In this document: positions 1 through 6,943 of the stretch, in pieces
Layout: each line of letters starts with the position of its first letter
Position numbering within the stretch: the stretch's first letter is position 1
Origin: Paracoccaceae bacterium
Lineage (GTDB): Bacteria > Pseudomonadota > Alphaproteobacteria > Rhodobacterales > Rhodobacteraceae
DNA length: 6,943 nt
Direction of reading: 5' to 3'
NCBI GenBank assembly: GCA_007134805.1
Contig: SLKB01000076.1
Coordinates: 1-6,943, forward strand
Translations under genes and position numbers: made by a program
Notes under the pieces: generated by a model
The model's input: the letters and a program-made list of their open reading frames with translations, nothing else
Told to the model about the DNA's origin: nothing
The model's database searches: none

Positions 1-3000
1 GATGCCTCGAGGAGCCGCCCGGCAAGGCGGGCAGAGGCTTGCGGGTTCAACTCGGCGAGCCTGCGGCGCATCTCGGCATCGAGCACGAAGGTTTCCGACA
101 GGCGCTGGTAGACCCAGGGCTCGACTGTTCCGGTGGTGGCCGACCAGCCGAGCGTGTTGGTCACTTGCGCCTCAATCTGGCGGACGCCTTCGGAGTTATG
201 TGCAAGCAGCGCCTCGTAAAATTTGGGGTTGAGTGCGCGCGAACGGGTCTCGAGCGCGATCTGGTCGCGGAGCGACCGGACCTTGCCACCACCGCGCGTC
301 TGATCTCCGATATAGACGGGTGTCGCCATACCGCCGCGCGCGCGTTTGACCGCACGCGCGATCCCGCCCAGCGTGTCGAAATAATGATCGACCGTGGTGA
401 CGCCCAGCTCGATCGATTCGAGGTTCTGATAGGCGCAATCGACTGTTTTAAGCGTGGCTTTCAGTAGTTCCGGCTGCGCCACCGGCTTACCGCCGACACC
501 ATAGGCAAAGCCCTTGCGCGCCTGATAGGCGTCGGCAAGCTCATCCTCATCACCGAAGGCCGAACTGTCGACAAGCTGGTTGACGTTCGATCCATAGGCG
601 CCCTCGGCATTCGAGAAGACGCGCAAGGCGGCAGTCTCCAGATCGACGCCCAACTCGCGCATTGTGGCCAGCGTATGGGCGCGGATGAAATTCTGCGCCT
701 CGGGCTCATCGGCCTGCGCGGCTTTCAGCGCGGCCTCGGCCAGAAGGCGCGTCTGCAAGGGCAGCAGGTCGCGGAAGATGCCCGAAAGCGTCATCACCAC
801 ATCGATGCGCGGGCGCGCGAGTTCCGACAGCGGGATCAGGTCCGCGCCCGAGAGCCGGCCATAGGCGTCGAAGCGCGGCCGCGCGCCCATGAGCGCCAGC
901 GCCTGCGCGATCGGGCCGCCATCGGATTTGATGTTGTCCGACCCCCAGAGCACCATCGCTACGCTGCGCGGCAGGGTGGGGTGCGCTTCGATCAGCTTCT
1001 GCGCCTGGACCGCGCCGTCGCGCAGCGCGAATTCGGTGGGCATGCGGAAGGGATCGAAGGCGTGAATGTTGCGCCCTGTCGGCAGGATCTCGGGGGCGCG
1101 GATCAGATCGCCGCCAGGCACTGGCGCGATATATTCGGCATTGAGCGCGCGCAGGAGCCCGCGCATTTCCGCATCGCCCCGCAGCGCTGCGTCCATCCGC
1201 GCGCGGGTTGCGTCATCGACATCGACATGGGCCAGCAGATGCGCGCGGGCGGCCGCATCCATCGGGCGGCCCATGATGTGCAAGCCCTCGGGAATCAGCG
1301 CGTCCTCGACCTCGAGCACCCGCAGCCACAGCGCCTCGGGCGGGCCATCGAGATCGAGGCTCGCCGCTTGCTCGGCGATGAGGGGCGCAAGCTCGGCCTG
1401 GGCGCCCGCGTCGCTCCGGCGCCAGCGCTGCAGCGAGTCCTTGAGATCCTGCAGGCCACGATAGAGGCCCGCTGCAGCCACGGGCGGGGTCAGGTGCGTG
1501 ATCGTCACCGCGTTCGAGCGGCGCTTCGCAAGGCTCGCCTCGGACGGGTTGTTGGCCGCATAAAGATAGATATTCGGAAGATTGCCGATCAGCCGGTCCG
1601 GCCAGCAGGCGCGCCCGACACCGGCCTGCTTGCCGGGCATGAATTCGAGCGCCCCGTGCATGCCGAAATGCAAAATGGCATCGGCGTCGAACTCGTCGCG
1701 CAGATAGCGGTAGAAGGCGCTGAACGCATGGGTGGGCGCGAAGCCCTTCTCGAACAGGAGCCGCATCGGATCGCCCTCGTAGCCGAAGGTGGGCTGGACG
1801 CCGACAAAGACATTGCCGAACTGCGCGCCCAGCACGAAGACGCCACGCCCATCCGATTGCACGCGCCCCGGCGCCGGGCCCCAGACTGCCTCGATCTCGG
1901 AAAGCCAGGGCGTGCTCGTCACCAGGCGGTCGGCGCTGACATGAGCTGCGACATTTGCAGGCTGGCCGAATTGCGCGGCATTGCCCTCGAGCACCATGGC
2001 GCGCAGGTCTGCGACACTCTCCGGCGGGGTGAGGTCATACCCCTCGGCCTTGAGCGCGTGCAGTGTGTTGAACAGGCTCTCGAATACCGAGAGATACGCG
2101 GCCGTGCCGACGGCACCGGCATTGGGCGGAAAGCCATAGAGCACGATCGCAAGCTTGCGGGAGTCGCGCGCGCTACGCCGCAGCCGGACCATGCGCGCGG
2201 TCTTGTCGGCCAGTGCTGCGATGCGTTCGGGGCAGGGTGCCATGGCCTTGGCATTGACCCCGACCAGCGCGGCGCAGCCATCGGGGCAGCCCGCGCAGCC
2301 GTCGACCCCGTGGCGTCCTGCGAAGACGGTGGGGCAGGCTGCACCGTCAATCTCGGGCAGGGCGATCAGCATCGTGGTCTCGACCGGGCCGAGCCCGCCA
2401 CCCGAGCCCGCCCAAGTACCAAGTGTCTGAAACTCCAACGGATGCGCAACCATATAGGGCACGTTGAGGGATTTGAGCACCTCGACCGCGGCGGGGCTGT
2501 CGTTATAGGCCGGCCCCCCTACAAGGCTGAAACCCGTGAGCGAGACGAGCGCGTCAATGCGGCCTGTGTGGAATTCCTCGATCGCCGGACGCCCGTCGAG
2601 CCCGCTTGCAAAGGCAGGCACCACGGCAAGCCCCTTGGCCTCGAACGCGCGGATCACGGCATCATAATGCGCCGTGTCAGCCGCGAGGATATAGGAGCGC
2701 ATCAGCAGAAGCCCGACTGTCCCGTGCGCGCCCTCGGGGCGGGGAAGGCAGCTTGCATCGGTCGTCATGCGCTGGGGCAGGTCAGGATGGTAGAGCCCGA
2801 CATCGGGGTAGTCGATGGGGGCAGCCGCAGTGACCTCTGCCCAGTCGGCGCGGTTCGAATAGCGCGCGATCAGGAAGCGCAGCATCGCCTCGATATTGTC
2901 ATCTGACCCGCCGAGCCAGTATTGCATCGACAGGAACCACGCGCGCAGATCCTGCGCCTTGCCGGGGATGAACCGCAGGATCTTGGGAAGCCGCCGCAGC

Positions 3001-3452
3001 AGCGACATCTGCTTCGCGCCCGAGGCCGGCTTGGACTTGTCCCCGCCCCCGCGCAGCTTCTTCATGATCCTGGCGATGCCGCTTGCCGGCTTGGCCATGT
3101 CGAGATCGCCCATTTTCGTGAGCTTGACGATCTGCGGATCGGCGATCACACCGACAAAGGCATCGGCGCGCGCGCGCGCGACCTGCAACTCGGGCAGGCA
3201 GGCGGTGACATGTTCCTCGATGAAGAGAAGGTTTGCGACCACGATATCAGCGGCATTGATGGCGGCCTTGGCCTCGGCGAGGGCCACGGGGTTTTCAGCC
3301 CATTCAGCGGCGGCATGGATCGAGACTTCGAGCCCCGGAAAATCGGCGCGCAGGCGCGGCAGGACACGTTCAGCGGGTCCCGCGGCATGCGAATCGAGCG
3401 TGACGATCACGAAGCGGTAAGGCTTCGGTTGGATATGCCGACTATCGAGCAT
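1..3452 (-). CDS. bchH: Magnesium chelatase subunit H, BchH (C-terminus cut by window edge)
   Basis: BchH is the large porphyrin-binding subunit of magnesium chelatase. With the AAA+ subunits BchI and BchD it inserts Mg2+ into protoporphyrin IX at the cost of ATP, the first committed step of bacteriochlorophyll synthesis. Read from ATG 3452-3450, the frame is open for 1150 codons to the window edge with no stop. Known family members have about 1190 residues, so roughly 40 are missing. The N-terminus ([20 protein letters not shown], residues 1-20) begins a DUF3479-like domain, followed by the long CobN/Mg-chelatase domain. Visible conserved parts are a cysteine cluster (C386, C389, C393, C407), the [15 protein letters not shown] block (H595, H599, E603), and near the edge a stretch ending AGRLLEA. 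E603 probably corresponds to the active-site glutamate described in cyanobacterial ChlH; this alignment is from memory. The start overlaps the bchB end by 11 nt and has its own ribosome site, so translational coupling is likely. In Rhodobacter, bchL and bchM follow. Confidence 0.96.
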   Translation of the reverse strand, partial: MLDSRHIQPKPYRFVIVTLDSHAAGPAERVLPRLRADFPGLEVSIHAAAEWAENPVALAEAKAAINAADIVVANLLFIEEHVTACLPELQVARARADAFVGVIADPQIVKLTKMGDLDMAKPASGIARIMKKLRGGGDKSKPASGAKQMSLLRRLPKILRFIPGKAQDLRAWFLSMQYWLGGSDDNIEAMLRFLIARYSNRADWAEVTAAAPIDYPDVGLYHPDLPQRMTTDASCLPRPEGAHGTVGLLLMRSYILAADTAHYDAVIRAFEAKGLAVVPAFASGLDGRPAIEEFHTGRIDALVSLTGFSLVGGPAYNDSPAAVEVLKSLNVPYMVAHPLEFQTLGTWAGSGGGLGPVETTMLIALPEIDGAACPTVFAGRHGVDGCAGCPDGCAALVGVNAKAMAPCPERIAALADKTARMVRLRRSARDSRKLAIVLYGFPPNAGAVGTAAYLSVFESLFNTLHALKAEGYDLTPPESVADLRAMVLEGNAAQFGQPANVAAHVSADRLVTSTPWLSEIEAVWGPAPGRVQSDGRGVFVLGAQFGNVFVGVQPTFGYEGDPMRLLFEKGFAPTHAFSAFYRYLRDEFDADAILHFGMHGALEFMPGKQAGVGRACWPDRLIGNLPNIYLYAANNPSEASLAKRRSNAVTITHLTPPVAAAGLYRGLQDLKDSLQRWRRSDAGAQAELAPLIAEQAASLDLDGPPEALWLRVLEVEDALIPEGLHIMGRPMDAAARAHLLAHVDVDDATRARMDAALRGDAEMRGLLRALNAEYIAPVPGGDLIRAPEILPTGRNIHAFDPFRMPTEFALRDGAVQAQKLIEAHPTLPRSVAMVLWGSDNIKSDGGPIAQALALMGARPRFDAYGRLSGADLIPLSELARPRIDVVMTLSGIFRDLLPLQTRLLAEAALKAAQADEPEAQNFIRAHTLATMRELGVDLETAALRVFSNAEGAYGSNVNQLVDSSAFGDEDELADAYQARKGFAYGVGGKPVAQPELLKATLKTVDCAYQNLESIELGVTTVDHYFDTLGGIARAVKRARGGMATPVYIGDQTRGGGKVRSLRDQIALETRSRALNPKFYEALLAHNSEGVRQIEAQVTNTLGWSATTGTVEPWVYQRLSETFVLDAEMRRRLAELNPQASARLAGRLLEA

Positions 3453-5016
3453 AATGCGCCTTTGCCTCGTAGAGCGTGTCGACCGATATTTCGCAGAGGC
3501 CCTGATCGAGGGCGAATTTTTCGGTGTTGCGACGGGCCTTGCCGCGCACGAAGAAGGGGATCTTCTTCAATTCGCGTTCAGCACAGGACAGCCAGATGAT
3601 GCTGTCGGGCAGAGGTGGTGTTGCCTGGGGGGCGGCTGGCGGGGGCATCGAGCCCCCTTCAGCCGCGGCCGCATGCGCGGCGGGGGCGCCCGCGTCCTGC
3701 AGTTGTGCCTTGGCGCCGTGATGCGAGGGGCCGGCCTCGTCGTGGAATTCGAAATCGTCGCGGAACATGTGCAGCAGGTGTTCCTCGAGCCCCATCACCA
3801 GTGGGTGCACCCAGGTATCGAACAGCACGTTCGCGCCCTCGAACCCCATCTGCGGGGAATAGCGCGCGGGGAAGTCCTGCACATGCACAGGCGCCGAGAT
3901 CACGGCGCAGGGTATGCCCAGACGCTTGCCGATATGGCGTTCCATCTGGGTGCCGAGGATCATTTCGGGCGCGGCCGCTTCGATAGCCTGTTCGACTTCG
4001 AGGTAATCATCGGTGATCAGCGCTTCCAGCCCGAATTCCTTTGCCAATGCGCGCAGCGGGCGGGCCTGTTCGCGGTTGTAGCATCCCATGCCGCAGACCT
4101 CGAAGCCCATCTCGTCGCGCGCGACTTTGGCAGCAGCCATGACATGTGTGCCATCGCCGAAGAGAAATACGCGCTTTCCGGTCAGATAGGTGCTGTCCAC
4201 AGAGGCGGCCCACCACGGCTGACGCAGGCGCGACTCATCCACTGCTTCCGTGCTGCCCGAGAGGCTGCGCAACTCTTCGATGAAAGCGCGGGTGGCGCGG
4301 GCGCCGATGGGGATGGTTTTGGTGTAGGGCTGGTCGAATTCACGCTCCAGCCAGCGGGCCGCGGATTCCGCGCTCTCGGGGTAGAGCAGCACATTGAAAT
4401 GTGCAGCCCCCAGCCGGGCAATATCAGCGGGGCGTGCGCCCATCGGGGCGGCGAGATTGACCTCGATGCCGAGTTCCTCGAGCAGGGCCGTGATCTCGGC
4501 AAGATCGTCGCGGTGGCGAAAGCCAAGGGCCGTCGGGCCCAGGATGTTGCAGCTTATACGCGCACTGCGCGCGACCGGACGCGCGAGCGTGCGGCAGATC
4601 TGCAGGAATGCCTCATCCGCGCCGAAATTTTCCTTGCGCTGATAGCTTGGGAGTTCCAGCGGGATGACGGGGACCGGCAGGCCCATCGTCTCGGCCAGGC
4701 CACCGGGATCGTCCTGGATCAGCTCGGCCGTGCATGAGGCTGCGACAAGGATCGCTTGCGGCGCAAAGCGCGCATGCGCGTCGGCGCAGGCGGTCTTGAA
4801 GAGCCCGGCCGTATCCGCGCCCAGATCGCGCGCCTGGAAGGTCGTGTAGCTGACCGGCGGGCGATGGTTGCGCCGCTCGATCATGGTGAACAGCAGATCG
4901 GCATAGGTATCGCCCTGCGGCGCGTGCAGCACCATGTGCAGGCCCTGCATGGCCGTGGCGACGCGCATCGCGCCGACATGGGGCGGGCCCTCATATGTCC
5001 AGACGGCAAGCTTCAT
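3442..5016 (-). CDS. bchB: Dark-operative protochlorophyllide reductase subunit BchB
   Basis: BchB pairs with BchN as the NB component of the light-independent protochlorophyllide reductase, a nitrogenase-like cytoplasmic enzyme that reduces the C17=C18 bond of ring D using electrons from ATP-driven BchL. The protein is 524 residues, matching the family (about 525 in R. capsulatus), and starts [21 protein letters not shown]36 is in place as the unusual aspartate ligand of the NB [4Fe-4S] cluster. D274, in [14 protein letters not shown], matches the known proton donor by number and context. H378, in [10 protein letters not shown], matches another active-site residue reported for ChlB. The oxidoreductase core runs to about residue 424, then an Ala/Pro/His-rich linker (about 425-469) leads to the small C-terminal PCP_red domain (about 470-524). 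It begins 28 nt after the bchN stop, with only a weak purine stretch (GAAAG) upstream, so coupling to bchN may help its expression. The stop is TAG at 3444-3442, inside the start of bchH. Confidence 0.98.
   Translation of the reverse strand: MKLAVWTYEGPPHVGAMRVATAMQGLHMVLHAPQGDTYADLLFTMIERRNHRPPVSYTTFQARDLGADTAGLFKTACADAHARFAPQAILVAASCTAELIQDDPGGLAETMGLPVPVIPLELPSYQRKENFGADEAFLQICRTLARPVARSARISCNILGPTALGFRHRDDLAEITALLEELGIEVNLAAPMGARPADIARLGAAHFNVLLYPESAESAARWLEREFDQPYTKTIPIGARATRAFIEELRSLSGSTEAVDESRLRQPWWAASVDSTYLTGKRVFLFGDGTHVMAAAKVARDEMGFEVCGMGCYNREQARPLRALAKEFGLEALITDDYLEVEQAIEAAAPEMILGTQMERHIGKRLGIPCAVISAPVHVQDFPARYSPQMGFEGANVLFDTWVHPLVMGLEEHLLHMFRDDFEFHDEAGPSHHGAKAQLQDAGAPAAHAAAAEGGSMPPPAAPQATPPLPDSIIWLSCAERELKKIPFFVRGKARRNTEKFALDQGLCEISVDTLYEAKAHYAR
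3459..3463 (-). promoter_or_regulatory. Ribosome binding site of bchH inside bchB
   Basis: AAAGG on the minus strand lies 6 nt before the bchH ATG and within the last codons of bchB. It supports the start at 3452 and therefore the 11-nt overlap with bchB. A second GAGG (3468-3465) is 12 nt away, less well placed. Confidence 0.65.
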
Positions 5017-5044
5017 GGGCGGACTTTCGTTGCGAGGGACCGGG

Positions 5045-6822
<1,778 letters not shown>

Positions 6823-6825
6823 TGG

Positions 6826-6833
6826 CCCCCCTC
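6826..6833 (-). promoter_or_regulatory. Ribosome binding site of bchF
   Basis: The minus strand reads GAGGGGGG just upstream of the bchF ATG. The GAGG core (6833-6830) is 7 nt from the start codon, good spacing for a Shine-Dalgarno sequence, and it fixes the start at 6822. Confidence 0.8.
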
Positions 6834-6849
6834 GTGCCTTCGATATCCG

Positions 6850-6867
6850 TGAAGATAAACTTGGACA
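6850..6867. promoter_or_regulatory. PpsR/CrtJ operator, promoter-proximal degenerate palindrome over the -10
   Basis: The 18 bp TGAAGATAAACTTGGACA fits TGT-N12-ACA with one mismatch in the outer triplets (TGA for TGT); read on the other strand it opens with a perfect TGTC. It ends exactly 8 bp before the stronger palindrome, the spacing known for cooperative CrtJ binding at the R. capsulatus bchC promoter, and it encloses the -10 element. The degenerate half makes this weaker on its own; the spacing is the main support. Confidence 0.62.
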
Positions 6868-6881
6868 GGATGAAGTGTCAA
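6853..6881 (-). promoter_or_regulatory. Sigma70-type promoter of the bchFNBH operon
   Basis: Read on the minus strand, a perfect -35 hexamer TTGACA (6881-6876) is followed after exactly 17 nt by TTATCT (6858-6853), a good -10 element. Transcription would begin near 6846, leaving a leader of about 24 nt before bchF. Such a strong unregulated-looking promoter fits a gene set kept silent by a repressor under oxygen. Both hexamers lie within the palindromes described separately. The start site is predicted, not measured. Confidence 0.75.
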
Positions 6882-6893
6882 TTAAAACTTACA
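6876..6893. promoter_or_regulatory. PpsR/CrtJ operator, promoter-distal palindrome over the -35
   Basis: The 18-bp sequence TGTCAATTAAAACTTACA is an exact TGT-N12-ACA match, the motif bound by the aerobic photosynthesis-gene repressor PpsR (CrtJ in R. capsulatus). One half has the full TGTC and the other has TACA in place of GACA. Its left arm contains the complement of the -35 hexamer, so a bound repressor would block RNA polymerase. Binding by PpsR is inferred from the motif and from known control of bch genes in Rhodobacter. Confidence 0.82.
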
Positions 6894-6943
6894 CCTTTCG
6901 GCGCTGCAGTTTTTGACGCCCGCATCGAGAGCCTTATTCTCGC
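6894..6943. other. Unassigned right edge upstream of the operator
   Basis: These 50 bases lie upstream of the bchF operator and are too short to assign. On the minus strand two frames run in from the edge and stop inside the operator (TAA at 6884-6882, TGA at 6880-6878), so either could be the tail of a preceding gene. In Rhodobacter the regulators ppsR and ppaA/aerR lie near bchF, but neither tail recalls the PpsR helix-turn-helix end. On the plus strand a frame from ATG 6870 is open for 24 codons to the edge, without a well-spaced ribosome site. Confidence 0.3.

Noticed and set aside
675..2906. A 743-codon open frame on the plus strand
   Set aside because: It is the exact antisense register of bchH (same codon triplets read backwards). 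High GC and few TTA, CTA or TCA codons in bchH leave it open; the composition is Arg/Gly/Ala-rich with no recognisable domain.
3166..3180. Alternating GC run of 15 bases, a possible Z-DNA or slippage tract
   Set aside because: It encodes Ala-Arg codons within bchH, in frame and in keeping with the GC-rich codon use; similar short GCGC runs occur throughout.
1..3452. Possible frameshift or pseudogene in bchH, because no complete frame spans it inside the window
   Set aside because: Reading from ATG 3452 gives 1150 codons with no stop, and recognisable BchH blocks at start, middle and edge are all in the same frame. It is only cut by the window boundary.
3454..4737. A 427-codon plus-strand frame opposite bchB
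   Set aside because: Antisense shadow of bchB, which has all its family motifs on the other strand. No ribosome site or domain supports the plus-strand frame.
5017..5044. Terminator or small RNA in the bchN-bchB gap
   Set aside because: The 28-nt gap has no inverted repeat and no T-run, so nothing suggests the operon ends or is processed there.
6850..6893. FNR-type site (TTGAT-N4-ATCAA) at the bchF promoter
   Set aside because: No two half-sites with the right 4-bp gap are present; the TTGACA there is better explained as the -35 and as an arm of the PpsR palindrome.

Overview
This window is a piece of the photosynthesis gene cluster of a high-GC anoxygenic phototrophic alphaproteobacterium, most likely a Rhodobacterales/Rhodobacteraceae member (Rhodobacter/Roseobacter-like). 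The evidence is gene content, the order bchF-bchN-bchB-bchH as I recall it from Rhodobacter, close protein similarity recalled from the R. capsulatus enzymes, and a PpsR/CrtJ-type operator in front of bchF. The species cannot be named from the sequence.

Layout: all genes lie on the minus strand, so transcription runs from right to left. At the right edge (about 6823-6943) is the operon control region: a strong sigma70-like promoter (TTGACA, 17-nt spacer, TTATCT) covered by two TGT-N12-ACA-type palindromes with 8 bp between them. Then follow bchF (6822-6331), bchN (6334-5045), bchB (5016-3442) and bchH (3452 to the left edge, where it is cut about 40 codons before its expected end). bchF/bchN overlap by 4 nt and bchB/bchH by 11 nt. 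bchN and bchB are 28 nt apart. There is no non-coding stretch above 300 bases.

Together the genes serve bacteriochlorophyll a synthesis. BchH is the large porphyrin-binding subunit of magnesium chelatase, at the entry to the Mg branch. BchN and BchB form the catalytic heterotetramer of dark-operative protochlorophyllide reductase; its ATP-dependent reductase BchL is not in the window and is expected just beyond bchH. BchF hydrates the C3-vinyl group late in the pathway. All four proteins look intact: the three BchN cysteines and the BchB aspartate that hold the NB-cluster are present, as is the BchB proton-donor aspartate.

I see no mobile element, RNA gene, CRISPR array or undescribed system. 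The points most worth a second look are the compact tandem operator/promoter before bchF, the cysteine cluster in BchH that may match a reported oxygen-sensitive iron-sulfur centre, and the unassigned right edge.
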